Assembly: GCA_033762315.1 (NCBI GenBank)
Contig: JANRLS010000143.1
Span: 1-64,000, forward strand
From: CAYLLN01 sp033762315
GTDB taxonomy: Bacteria; Planctomycetota; Planctomycetia; Pirellulales; Pirellulaceae
Direction of reading: 5' to 3'
Length of the DNA stretch: 64,000 bases
The notes beneath the pieces were generated by a model. That model saw only the letters and a list, made by a program, of their open reading frames with translations, had not been told where the DNA came from and did not search any database. Below, one piece after another: positions 40,363 to 48,716 of this stretch (within the stretch, counting starts at the first letter, position 1; each line of letters begins with the position of its first letter). A program made the translations under genes and the position numbers.

Positions 40363-41211
40363 ATGTCTCAACCCGCGCACATTCTGCTGGCGACCGACAG
40401 CCGCGAGCGCAGCGAAAGCTGGACCGCCGCTCTGGCCACCGTTCGCTGCCGCGTGCATCGCCCGGACGATCCACAAGCGGCCGCCGACGTGGATGTGATC
40501 GTCACCGACCGGCCACTTTCGCAATCCAACCTGCCGCTGGACGACGAGCGGCTGGCCCGCGGCGAAATCGGCCTCGTCACGGTCGGTGTCGCTGGACCGG
40601 CCGATGTTTCGCTTCCCGGCGATTGCTCGTCGCGCGAAGTGCGCCTCGCCTGCTTGCTCCTGGCCGAGATCATCCGCCTCCGCCGGCAGCGCGAAGCGGC
40701 CCGCCGCCGGGAGCGCGTGCTGTCGCACCTCGCCCTGTCCGACCCGCTTACCGGCTTGCCGAACCGACGGGCGTGGGAACAGCAACTGGCCGAGCGGCTG
40801 CTGGGGGAAGGAGAGGCGACTCCGTGTTGCCTCGCGCTCTTTGACATCGACCTCTTCAAGGAGTTGAACGACCGGGCGGGACATCTGGTGGGGGACGAAA
40901 ACTTGCGCTCGATCGCGACCCGCCTGTCGGCCGCGGCGCGCCGCCGGAATGGGGTAGCGCGGCTGGGCGGCGACGAGTTCGCGGTGCTCCTCGAAGGACT
41001 GCCGGCCAGCGAAGCGGCGGCCGAAGTCGAGCGAATTCGCTCGCAAGCCTCGGGCCTCGCCAGCGGCGCGGCGGGACGAATCACCCTCAGTGCGGGCTGG
41101 GCGGCACTCGTCGCCCCGAGCACCAAGCCGGCCATCGACCAAGCGTTGCACCAGGCCGATGCCGCCCTGCGCGTCGCCAAACTGGCGGGACGCGAGCGGA
41201 CGTGTCCTTAA
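40363..41211 (+). CDS. Diguanylate cyclase with degenerate receiver-like domain
   Basis: A 282-residue protein. The N-terminal 105 residues (HILLATDSRERSESWTAAL to DVIVTDRPLSQ) look like a shortened receiver without the full acidic triad. The C-terminal GGDEF domain includes LSDPLTGLPNRRAWEQQLAERL, FDIDLFKELNDRAGHLVGDENLR and the intact active-site ARLGGDEFAVLLEGL. It should make cyclic di-GMP. The allosteric I-site, RxxD five residues before GGDEF, reads RRRN, so product inhibition may be weak or lost. There is no membrane segment. It is convergent with the PaiB-like gene; the two stops overlap at TTAA (41208-41211). Confidence 0.9.
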   Translation: MSQPAHILLATDSRERSESWTAALATVRCRVHRPDDPQAAADVDVIVTDRPLSQSNLPLDDERLARGEIGLVTVGVAGPADVSLPGDCSSREVRLACLLLAEIIRLRRQREAARRRERVLSHLALSDPLTGLPNRRAWEQQLAERLLGEGEATPCCLALFDIDLFKELNDRAGHLVGDENLRSIATRLSAAARRRNGVARLGGDEFAVLLEGLPASEAAAEVERIRSQASGLASGAAGRITLSAGWAALVAPSTKPAIDQALHQADAALRVAKLAGRERTCP

Positions 41212-41831
41212 CGTGCTGATTCGCGCTCGCGCATCAGTTCGGCGACGGCGAGTGCGTCGGCCGAGCCGTGGTTTTCGAGCGCGCTGGCGACACGTTCGCG
41301 CCGCTCGGCGGGCTGATTCTGATTGAGCTTCCACTTCCCTTCGAGCCGGTCGATGGGAATCCGAAAGCCGACGATCTGCCGGGTCAAATTGGCGGTGAAG
41401 TCGGCGGGCTGGCCGGCAAGTTGCCAAGGTTGCGGCAGGGGAGCTTCAAAATGCGCTACCATTCTCGCGAGGAGCGAACTGGTATCGCGGTCGTCCATCA
41501 ATTCCAGCTTGCCATAGGCATGAATGGCGACATAGTTCCACGTCGGCACCACGCGCTCGGCGGCATACCAGGTGGGCGAAATATAGGCATGTGGCCCCGA
41601 AAAGACGACCAGCACCTCCTGCGTAGCGGCGCTTTGCCACTGCGGATTCGCGCGGGCCAAGTGGCCGAGCAGCGTGCCCTTCGATCCCGACCCGCGGTCC
41701 AAGAGGAGCGGCAAGTGGCTGGCGACGAGTTGGCCGTTGTCCTGACTCGCGAGGATGGCGAAGCTGTAGCGCTCGATGGCGTCCCACAGCGTCGGCAAGC
41801 CGTCTTCGGCAAAGTGCGGCGGCGTGTACAT
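41208..41831 (-). CDS. PaiB-family FMN-binding negative regulator
   Basis: A 207-residue split-barrel flavin-binding protein. MYTPPHFAEDGLPTLWDAIERYSFAILAS, VASHLPLLLDRGSGSKGTLLGHLARANPQW, VVFSGPHAYISPTWYAAERVVPTWNYVAIHAYGKL, and ANLTRQIVGFRIPIDRLEGKWKLNQN are signature blocks of PaiB (Bacillus protease/sporulation negative regulator) and of pyridoxamine-oxidase-like FMN proteins. The ATG at 41831 is chosen because it begins the conserved MYTPPHF and lies nine bases after the gltX stop. Actual role may be FMN-dependent oxidoreduction rather than DNA binding. Confidence 0.92.
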   Translation of the reverse strand: MYTPPHFAEDGLPTLWDAIERYSFAILASQDNGQLVASHLPLLLDRGSGSKGTLLGHLARANPQWQSAATQEVLVVFSGPHAYISPTWYAAERVVPTWNYVAIHAYGKLELMDDRDTSSLLARMVAHFEAPLPQPWQLAGQPADFTANLTRQIVGFRIPIDRLEGKWKLNQNQPAERRERVASALENHGSADALAVAELMRERESAR

Positions 41832-41839
41832 CGGGCTCC

Positions 41840-43414
41840 CTACTTCGCGAGTGCCCGGTCGATCCGCGCGAGGGACGACTCGCGGCCGAGAATCGCCAGG
41901 CAATCATAGACCCCCGGACCAACGCTCTTGCCCGTCACCGCCACGCGAAGCGTATGCACGATGTCGCCGATCTTGATCCCCTGAGCGGCGATGAAGCTCT
42001 TGAGCGCCTCCTCCAGCGGACTGACCTCAAACGGTTCGACGGTCGCCAGTACCGCGCGAAACTTGCCGAGCAATTCCTTGGCTTGCGGCGGGGCAACGCG
42101 CTTGGCGAAATCCGCCGCGTCGTAGGGCAATTCGGCGTCGGCGAGGAAGAAGAAATCGGCATAGGCGAGGATATCGCCGGCAACTTTCAGGCGGTCGCCG
42201 GAAGCTTCGATGATCTGTGTCAGTTTGGGACCGACTTCGCATGGCGCGGGATCGGGAATCAGCTTCGCCGCCTGCAAAAACCGCAGCATGGCCGGCACCT
42301 TCTGCTTCGTCGGCACGCGCTGCATGGCGCGGTCTTCGAACGACCAGAGCTTTTTCGGGTCGAAGCTGGCGGGGGCGTTTGTCACTCGCTCGAGCGAAAA
42401 ATGCTGAATCATCTCCTCGCGGGTCAGGTCTTCGGTTTTGTCGTCGAGCGACCAGCCCAGCAGCACCAGATAGTTGATGATCGCGTCGGGGAGGTAGCCG
42501 ACATCGCGGTAAAAATCGACGATCACCGGGTTGAAGGTCTCGGCGGTCGCTACCCGGCCAATGCGGGCCGCGATTTCAGCCCCCTGGTCGTACATCCGCT
42601 TGAACTCCGGGTTCTTCAAATACTGGGCGATCTTGCGCTTGCTCAGCTTCTGGTGGCTCCCCGGCTCGGCGACATAAGGAAGGTGGGCATATTCCGGCAG
42701 CGGATAGCCCAGGGCCTCGGCAATGAAAATCTGCCGCGGCGTATTGCTGAGATGCTCGACCGCCCGAATCACGTGCGAAATGCGGAAGTCCTGATCATCG
42801 ACGACGCTCGCCAGGTGATAGAGACAGGTGCCGTCGGCTCGCTGGATGACGTGGTCCTGCTCTTTGTCCCAGTCGAATTCGCAGACACCCCGGATTCGGT
42901 CGGTAAAAACGCACTTCCCCTGCCGCGGCATCTTGCAGCGCACGACCTGCGTCCGTCCCTCGGCCGCGAATTTGGCCGCCTCGTCGTCGGTCTCCGCCAT
43001 CCAGCGGCGGCTATAGAGGAATGCCTTCTTCTCCTTCTCGGCTTGCTCGCGCTCGGCTTTGAGCTCGTCGGTGGTGGCGAAATCGCGATAGGCGAGCCCT
43101 TTGGCGAGCATCTCCTTTACGGCCGCTTGATAGCGGTCGAGCCGTTGCGACTGGAAATACGATCCGCACGGCCCGCGGCTACTTGTGCCGTCGTCGGTGG
43201 GGCCTTCGTCCCAATCGAGGCCCAACCACTTGAAGCCATCGAGAATTGGTTGCAGCGCCTCGGCCACGTTCCGCTCGGCATCGGTGTCGTCGATCCGCAA
43301 CAAGAACTGACCGCCATGCTGCCGGGCAAAGAGCCAGTTAAAGAGTGCCGTGCGGACGCCGCCGATATGCAGGTAGCCGGTGGGACTGGGAGCGAAGCGG
43401 GTGCGAACAGTCAT
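41840..43414 (-). CDS. gltX: Glutamyl-tRNA synthetase
   Basis: A 524-residue class I aminoacyl-tRNA synthetase. The HIGH motif is in VRTRFAPSPTGYLHIGGVRTALFNWLFAR. The KMSKS-like motif is in PGSHQKLSKRKIAQYL. DWDEGP and QRADGTCLYHLASVVDDQDFRISHVIRAVEHLSNTPRQ are Glu-specific blocks. The C-terminal helical anticodon-binding part includes SLEEALKSF-like (SPLEEALKSFIAAQGIKIGDIVHTLRVAVTGKSVGPGVYD). It charges tRNA-Glu and is essential in most bacteria. It is divergent from ribD with 122 bases between, and followed by the PaiB-like gene after eight bases. Confidence 0.97.
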   Translation of the reverse strand: MTVRTRFAPSPTGYLHIGGVRTALFNWLFARQHGGQFLLRIDDTDAERNVAEALQPILDGFKWLGLDWDEGPTDDGTSSRGPCGSYFQSQRLDRYQAAVKEMLAKGLAYRDFATTDELKAEREQAEKEKKAFLYSRRWMAETDDEAAKFAAEGRTQVVRCKMPRQGKCVFTDRIRGVCEFDWDKEQDHVIQRADGTCLYHLASVVDDQDFRISHVIRAVEHLSNTPRQIFIAEALGYPLPEYAHLPYVAEPGSHQKLSKRKIAQYLKNPEFKRMYDQGAEIAARIGRVATAETFNPVIVDFYRDVGYLPDAIINYLVLLGWSLDDKTEDLTREEMIQHFSLERVTNAPASFDPKKLWSFEDRAMQRVPTKQKVPAMLRFLQAAKLIPDPAPCEVGPKLTQIIEASGDRLKVAGDILAYADFFFLADAELPYDAADFAKRVAPPQAKELLGKFRAVLATVEPFEVSPLEEALKSFIAAQGIKIGDIVHTLRVAVTGKSVGPGVYDCLAILGRESSLARIDRALAK

Positions 43415-43536
43415 GGGGGTGCGATTGGGAAGAGGATGAATTCGTCGATTAGAAGCGGGGGCCCGCGGCGATCCAAGGGGATGGACGCGCCAGCCGGCCC
43501 CTGGTTCCCAGGCGTGGGGGAATTAAGCTGAATCTC

Positions 43537-44649
43537 ATGTCCACGTTCGACGAAGACCTCCGGTTCATGCGGCGCGCGATCGAGCTGGCCCGCCGCGGCC
43601 AGGGCTATGTCGAGCCGAATCCCATGGTCGGCTGCGTGATCGTCAGGGACGGGCAGATGGTGGGGGAAGGTTGGCACCAGCGGTTTGGCGGCCCGCATGC
43701 CGAGATCGAGGCCCTGCTGGCGGCGGGAACTCAGGCGGCGGGAGGGACGATGTACGTCACGCTGGAGCCATGTTGCCATTATGGCAAGACACCCCCCTGC
43801 ACCGAGGCGATCGTGCCGGCGGGAATCAAGCGGGTGGTCGTCGCGATGCGCGATCCGTTTCCGCAAGTCGCTGGCGGCGGACTGAAGCAACTGGCCGACG
43901 CGCGGATCGATGTGGAACTCGGCCTGGGCGAGGAGGAGGCCCGCCACCTCAATGCGCCGTATCTGAAGCTGCTGGCGACCGGGCGGCCCTGGGTGATTGC
44001 CAAATGGGCGATGACACTCGATGGCAAAATCGCGACCCGGGGCGGCTATAGCCAGTGGATTTCGAGTGAAGCGTCGCGAGCGGTGGTGCATCAGTTGCGC
44101 GGCCGGGTCGATGCGATTGCCGTTGGCCGGCGCACGGCACAGCTCGACGATCCGCAATTGACCTCCCGCCCTGCCGAGGGCGTGCCGGCTCGCGTGGCGA
44201 CGCGCATCGTATGCGATTCGCTGGCGCGATTGGCGAGCTTCAATCAGGTGGTGAAAACGTCGCGGCAAATTCCGACCCTCATCGCCGCCGGCCCCGATGC
44301 CGACGAGAAAGACCTCCGCCGCCTGACCGCCGCCGGCTGCGAGGTGCTCCCCTTCGCGGCACCAACCCACTACGAGCGGCTGATCGAATTGCTCGACGAG
44401 CTGGGCCGCCGCCGGATGACCAACGTGCTGGTCGAAGGGGGAGGGCAACTGCTCGGCACCTTGCTCGACGCCCGGCAGATCGATGAGGTTCACATTTTCA
44501 TCGCCCCCAAGCTGTTTGGTGGCGAGAAAGCGCCGGGGCCGCTGGCCGGGGCGGGAATCGAGCAAGTGGCCGACGCGATTGCTCTCGCCAACCTCCATCT
44601 GCAAACGCTCGGCGGCGATCTGTATCTCTCGGGCCGCCTCGCCAAATAG
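43537..44649 (+). CDS. ribD: Bifunctional riboflavin deaminase/reductase
   Basis: A 370-residue two-domain enzyme. The N-terminal deaminase (1-145) has the zinc site PHAEIEALL (His) and EPCCHYGKTPPCTEAI (two Cys), and deaminates 2,5-diamino-6-ribosylamino-pyrimidinone phosphate. The C-terminal NADPH reductase (150-370) has PWVIAKWAMTLDGKIAT, SQWISSEASR, VDAIAVGRRTAQLDDPQLTSR and NVLVEGGGQLLGTLL. Both active sites look intact. It acts in riboflavin biosynthesis; other rib genes are not in the window. It supplies FMN needed by UbiX and PaiB-type proteins in general, although those genes are not linked functionally here. Confidence 0.97.
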   Translation: MSTFDEDLRFMRRAIELARRGQGYVEPNPMVGCVIVRDGQMVGEGWHQRFGGPHAEIEALLAAGTQAAGGTMYVTLEPCCHYGKTPPCTEAIVPAGIKRVVVAMRDPFPQVAGGGLKQLADARIDVELGLGEEEARHLNAPYLKLLATGRPWVIAKWAMTLDGKIATRGGYSQWISSEASRAVVHQLRGRVDAIAVGRRTAQLDDPQLTSRPAEGVPARVATRIVCDSLARLASFNQVVKTSRQIPTLIAAGPDADEKDLRRLTAAGCEVLPFAAPTHYERLIELLDELGRRRMTNVLVEGGGQLLGTLLDARQIDEVHIFIAPKLFGGEKAPGPLAGAGIEQVADAIALANLHLQTLGGDLYLSGRLAK

Positions 44650-44964
44650 CCGGCATGTAACGCTCCGCGCAGGCCGCGACCATATCAGCAAGGTTTGGAC
44701 AGGGATGTTCATCCGGCAGTCAGGGGCGTCCATGTTTTGATCGCCCGCTGCCCAAGATTCGCCGCCGGTCGCGCATTCGGCAGAAGTGGTATGCGGTTTG
44801 CCACGGTGAAAATCGTTCCCCCGCCGCTCTCGATCCCAAGTGAAGTTTCGCCGTGCGGCCCCAGCCAAAGAGGGGTTTTGCGGTTGTCCCCCACGGTGGG
44901 CAACGCGATAATGGAAACCGGTGTCCGCATGGGAATGCCTCCTCCGTCGAAAGCGACCGGGACG
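44650..44964. other. Intergenic interval upstream of the DPYRKWLGI gene
   Basis: No gene is supported here. In-frame ATGs at 44911, 44929 and 44935 could extend the downstream gene, but 44965 gives the family N-terminus. The interval contains a sigma-54-like element at 44787-44802, and nothing else that I can identify. Confidence 0.5.
44787..44802 (+). promoter_or_regulatory. Sigma-54-like promoter upstream of the DPYRKWLGI gene
   Basis: TGGTATGCGGTTTGCC has GG at 44788-44789, ten bases, then GC at 44800-44801. It departs from TGGCACG-N4-TTGCA at three positions (both C residues of CAC, and the last base). It lies about 160 bases before the start codon, so the leader would be long. No sigma-54 activator gene is adjacent. 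Confidence 0.4.
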
Positions 44965-46398
44965 ATGTCCGAGCCGTTTGATCCCTATCGCAAATGGCTG
45001 GGCATCCCGCTCAAGGACCAGCCGCCGAACCACTATCGGCTGCTGGGGATTGCCAATTTCGAGAGCGATCCGGACGTGATCGAGAACGCGGCCGCCCGGC
45101 AGATGTCGCATGTGCGAACGTTTCAGGGGGGCAAGCACGCGGCCCTGTCGCAGCGCGTCTTGACCGAGCTTTCGGCGGCCAAGATGTGCTTGTTGGTCGA
45201 GGCCGAGAAGGCGAAGTACGACGCGGCACTCCGCAAGGAATTGGCGGCGGCTGGCAAGCTCTCGTCCGAGGCTCCACTCGACGACGATGCGGCGGTCGAA
45301 GTTCCGCCGCCGATGCCGCCGTTTCCCGCGGTCAATCGGCCCGAAAGACGCTGGAAAATGGAAGACGCCGCGCTGCCGCCGCCGGGCGTTTCGCCCCCCT
45401 TGCCGCCGGTACCGATTTCGATGCCGGTGGGGACCGCGGTCGCGTCGGTTCCCAAGCTCAAGGGGCGCTCTTCCACCGCGTATCGCCACAAGCACAAGCC
45501 GAGCGCGCTGCCGCTGGTCATCATGGTGGTCGGTCTGCTGTTCTTGGTGGGTGGCGGCGTGGTGGCGGCAATCGTCATGAATCAGCCCGCGCGCCCCGAA
45601 CCACACAAAACAAAGCCGCCGGTCGCCGAACGGCCACCATCGAACTCGAACAAGCACGTTGCCGAGCGCCCCAGGCCCGCCGCGCCGGTCGCCACGCTCC
45701 CCCCGTCGTCGTTTCCCATCGGCACCGACGAGCCAGCGCCCCCCGCGGTCGCGCCGCCATTCAAGCTGCCGGTCGAAATCCCCGCTCCGCCATCCGACGA
45801 CATGCCGGTGGTCGATCGCTTCCGGCAGAAGCTGTTTCACGCCAATCAGGCCCTGTCGTCGCGCGACGAAGAGAAGTTCGCGAGCGAGCTGAAAGAGGCC
45901 GAAACCTTGCTGGCCGATCCCAAGTTGACCGATTCGCAGCGCGGCGCTTTCGGAGAAGATGTCGAGCATTTGCGAAATCTTCACACGCTGATCGATCAAT
46001 TCTGGACGACGACCGAGGCGAATCTTGCCACCCAACTAAAAATCGGCGAGCCGGTGCTCTTCTTCAAAAGTAAGGTCGAGTTGGTCTCGCTCGTCGCGGA
46101 CAATGTCACCCTCAAGGTGAACGATGGCCCGGCGGTCGAAACAGCGGTCCGGCAAATGGACCCCATTGCCGCGGCGCTGATTGCCGGCAAGTCGGCCAAC
46201 ATCGCCGAGCCGAAAACGTTTCTGCCGATCCTGGCGTTTCTGTCGATTGACGAGCGGGCGGAGAAGCAATATCCCGAAGACAACGTCGTGAAGTTCGCGC
46301 GGCGGTTTTTCAACGAGAATCGGTTGGCGGGCCAGCGAAACCTCGAAATCGCGGCCCGCTTGGGTCTCAAATTGGGCGAATTGCCGCTCGGTCCCTAA
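44965..46398 (+). CDS. DPYRKWLGI-type single-span membrane protein
   Basis: A 477-residue protein. The N-terminal domain (1-95) reads SEPFDPYRKWLGIPLKDQPPNHYRLLGIANFESDPDVIENAAARQMSHVRTFQGG, a planctomycete-specific helical domain resembling a DnaJ-like fold. A Pro-rich cytoplasmic linker follows, then one transmembrane helix (LPLVIMVVGLLFLVGGGVVAAIV, about 180-205), a second disordered Pro/Ala stretch and an exported helical C-terminus. Such proteins are multiplied in these genomes and are of unknown function. The ATG at 44965 gives the conserved MSEPFDPY start. It is followed by a beta-propeller protein on the same strand. Confidence 0.8.
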   Translation: MSEPFDPYRKWLGIPLKDQPPNHYRLLGIANFESDPDVIENAAARQMSHVRTFQGGKHAALSQRVLTELSAAKMCLLVEAEKAKYDAALRKELAAAGKLSSEAPLDDDAAVEVPPPMPPFPAVNRPERRWKMEDAALPPPGVSPPLPPVPISMPVGTAVASVPKLKGRSSTAYRHKHKPSALPLVIMVVGLLFLVGGGVVAAIVMNQPARPEPHKTKPPVAERPPSNSNKHVAERPRPAAPVATLPPSSFPIGTDEPAPPAVAPPFKLPVEIPAPPSDDMPVVDRFRQKLFHANQALSSRDEEKFASELKEAETLLADPKLTDSQRGAFGEDVEHLRNLHTLIDQFWTTTEANLATQLKIGEPVLFFKSKVELVSLVADNVTLKVNDGPAVETAVRQMDPIAAALIAGKSANIAEPKTFLPILAFLSIDERAEKQYPEDNVVKFARRFFNENRLAGQRNLEIAARLGLKLGELPLGP

Positions 46399-46455
46399 CG
46401 CCGGCCAAAGGGCGGTGGGCGCGACCGGGCGACATCTCTTGTGGGAGCAACAGCT

Positions 46456-47811
46456 ATGTCGGGCGCGTGGAAGTGGAGCGTGTGGTTGCTGGCGGGCCTC
46501 GCGTTTGGCTCGCTGGTGTGGGTCGGCGGCCAATCGCTCGCCCAGGTCAAGGCCAAGCCGAAAGTCAAGGGCAAAACCGCCACCACCAACCTGGCCGAGG
46601 AAGAGGCCAAGCGCGGGGAATGGTCGCGGTGGCGCGGTCCCAACGGCGATGGCATCTCGCTCGAAACAGGACTGCTCGACGAGTGGCCCTCGGATGGCCC
46701 GCCCCTTGCCTGGCGCGTCAAAGGACTCGGCAGCGGCTATGCCAGCATCTCCGTGGCCGGGGGCAAAATCTTCACGCTCGGCAAGAAGCAAGGCCGCACT
46801 AACCTGATCGCCCGCAGCGTGGCCGATGGCGCGCCAATTTGGGAAACGGCAGTCGGCGGCGGGGGCAATCCCAACTGCACGCCGACCGTCGATGGCGACC
46901 TGGTATTCGGCCTCACCCTTGGCGGCGATCTTTTCTGCTGCCAGGCCAGCGATGGCGCGCTCGTCTGGTCGAAGAACTACGAGCGTGATTTTGGTGGGAA
47001 GATGATGTCTAGCTGGGGCTATAGCGAATCGCCGCTGATCGATGGGGACAAGCTCGTCTGCACTCCTGGCGGCGATTCGGCCCTGCTCGCCGCGCTCGAC
47101 AAGAAAACCGGCAACACGATCTGGACCACACAAGTCCGCCAGGCCGACATCGGCCGCAAGGGGCAAGACGGCGCGGGCTATGCCTCGGTCGTCATCGGCA
47201 ATTGCGGCGGCGTGAAGCAGTACATCACTCTCGTCGGTCGCGGCATCGTCAGCGTCGAGGCCGAATCGGGCAAGCCCCTTTGGTCGTACAACGGCGTCGC
47301 CAACGGCACGGCGAACATTCCCACGCCCATCGTGGCGGGCGACTATGTCTTCTGCTCCAGCGGCTATGGCACGGGCACGGCGCTGCTCAAAATCAACGGC
47401 GGAAGGTCGGGCTTTAGCGCGCAAGAGGTCTATTTCCTTTCGGCCAACAAAATGCAGAACCACCACGGCGGCATGATTCAGAAAGACGGCTACGTCTATT
47501 GCGGCACCGGCCACAACGAAGGCTTTCCGCTGTGCATCGCCGGGCCAACCGGTGCCGATGCGTGGCGACCTGGCCGCGGCCCCGGCAGCGGGTCGGCCGC
47601 CATCGCCTATGCCGACGGGCATCTCTACTTCCGCTACGAAGACGCGACAATGGCCCTCATCGAAGCAACCCCCAAAGAGTTCAAGCTTAAGGGGCAATTC
47701 CGCATCGCCAGCCGCAACGACAAAAGCTGGCCCCACCCCGTCATCGCCGGCGGCAAGCTCTACCTTCGCGACCAGGACGAGCTGCTGTGCTACGATATTC
47801 GGAAGCAATAA
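46456..47811 (+). CDS. PQQ-like beta-propeller protein
   Basis: A 451-residue exported protein. The signal anchor is MSGAWKWSVWLLAGLAFGSLVWVGG. Then WSRWRGPNGDGISLETGLLDEWP, the typical opening of planctomycete PQQ-binding-like (BamB/quinoprotein-type) proteins. Propeller blades include GYASISVAGGKIFTLG, NCTPTVDGDLVFGLTLGGDLFCCQASDGALVWSKNY, SESPLIDGDKLVCTPGGDSALLAALDKKTGNTIW, NIPTPIVAGDYVFCSSGYGTG and GGKLYLRDQDELLCYDI. No catalytic residues of true quinoprotein dehydrogenases are evident, so it is more likely a scaffold or binding protein. A GTG at 46441 is an alternative start. Confidence 0.88.
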   Translation: MSGAWKWSVWLLAGLAFGSLVWVGGQSLAQVKAKPKVKGKTATTNLAEEEAKRGEWSRWRGPNGDGISLETGLLDEWPSDGPPLAWRVKGLGSGYASISVAGGKIFTLGKKQGRTNLIARSVADGAPIWETAVGGGGNPNCTPTVDGDLVFGLTLGGDLFCCQASDGALVWSKNYERDFGGKMMSSWGYSESPLIDGDKLVCTPGGDSALLAALDKKTGNTIWTTQVRQADIGRKGQDGAGYASVVIGNCGGVKQYITLVGRGIVSVEAESGKPLWSYNGVANGTANIPTPIVAGDYVFCSSGYGTGTALLKINGGRSGFSAQEVYFLSANKMQNHHGGMIQKDGYVYCGTGHNEGFPLCIAGPTGADAWRPGRGPGSGSAAIAYADGHLYFRYEDATMALIEATPKEFKLKGQFRIASRNDKSWPHPVIAGGKLYLRDQDELLCYDIRKQ

Positions 47812-47822
47812 CAGCTTCGCTG

Positions 47823-47892
47823 AATGACCAATGACGAAATCCCAATGACCAACTAGGCTGGGTTGGACCTTGGTGCTTTGTCATTGGTCATT
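47823..47892. repeat. AATGACCAATGAC intergenic repeat
   Basis: AATGACCAATGAC (47823-47835) and its exact inverse GTCATTGGTCATT (47880-47892) flank a third partial copy, AATGACCAA (47844-47852). This motif set resembles short repeats I recall from intergenic regions of planctomycete genomes. It can form a 13-bp stem after the propeller gene and may act as a mRNA-end structure. Confidence 0.5.
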
Positions 47893-47927
47893 TCCCTTCC
47901 CCACAGGGCCACCCCGCAAATAGTCCC

Positions 47928-48710
47928 ATGCATCGCTTCAAAGACCGCCTCTCCAAGGGCCAACTCTGCCGCATCTTTTGCGTTGGCCGGCTGATTCACC
48001 CCGCTGTGTTCGACCTACATGGCATGGTCGGCGGCTATCACGGCTTCTGGATTGACCAGGAACATGCCGGCGTCACGTACGAGCAAGTCTGCCTGGCCGC
48101 CTGTGCCGGGCGGGCGAGCGGGCACGACAACTTTGTCCGCATGGCGATGACCAACTATGCCGACGCCACCTCTTTCCTCGAAGCCGGCGCTGGCGGCCTG
48201 ATGGCGGCCCGCATCGAATCGGCCGCCCATGCGGAAGAGTTCATGCAGTGGGTCAAGTTCGCTCCCCGCGGCAGCCGCGGTCTCAACGGTAGCGGCTACG
48301 ATGCGGGCTACGGCGCAAAGACGCTGCCGCAGCTTTCGGCCGACGCCAACCGCGACAACTTCGTCGCCATTCAGATCGAAACGCTCGGCGCTCTCGAAGA
48401 GTGCGAAAAGATTGCCGCCATCGACGGGGTCGATCTCTTGTTCGTCGGGCCGAGCGATCTCTCGCAGGTACTTGGCGTGCTGGCCCAGTGGGAAAGCCCC
48501 ACGCTCTGGTCGGCCATCGAGCGCGTCGCCGCCGCGTGCAAAAAGCACGGCAAAAACTGGGCGACCATCGCCGTGAATCCCAAGTTCGCCCAGCGGGCCT
48601 ACGACACCGGCTGCCGGATGCTCAGCTTCGGCATGGACATCGTCATGCTCCGCCGCGGTCTCGAAGCGACGCGGGCGAACTTTGGCACGCTGTTCGAGAA
48701 ACCAGACTAA
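47928..48710 (+). CDS. HpcH/HpaI-family aldolase
   Basis: A 260-residue class II pyruvate aldolase-like protein. It has GGYHGFWIDQEHAGVTYEQ (active-site region), VRMAMTNYADATSFLEAGAGGLMAARIESAAHAEEF (metal ligand Glu and oxyanion Arg region), NFVAIQIETLGALEECEKIAAIDGVDLLFVGPSDLSQ and ATIAVNPKFAQRAYDTGCRMLSFGMDIVMLRRG. This is the HpcH/HpaI family, which cleaves 2-keto-3-deoxy sugar acids or citramalyl-type compounds with a divalent metal. The substrate is unknown. The stop is six bases from the convergent membrane-protein gene. Confidence 0.92.
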   Translation: MHRFKDRLSKGQLCRIFCVGRLIHPAVFDLHGMVGGYHGFWIDQEHAGVTYEQVCLAACAGRASGHDNFVRMAMTNYADATSFLEAGAGGLMAARIESAAHAEEFMQWVKFAPRGSRGLNGSGYDAGYGAKTLPQLSADANRDNFVAIQIETLGALEECEKIAAIDGVDLLFVGPSDLSQVLGVLAQWESPTLWSAIERVAAACKKHGKNWATIAVNPKFAQRAYDTGCRMLSFGMDIVMLRRGLEATRANFGTLFEKPD

Positions 48711-48716
48711 GTCGAA

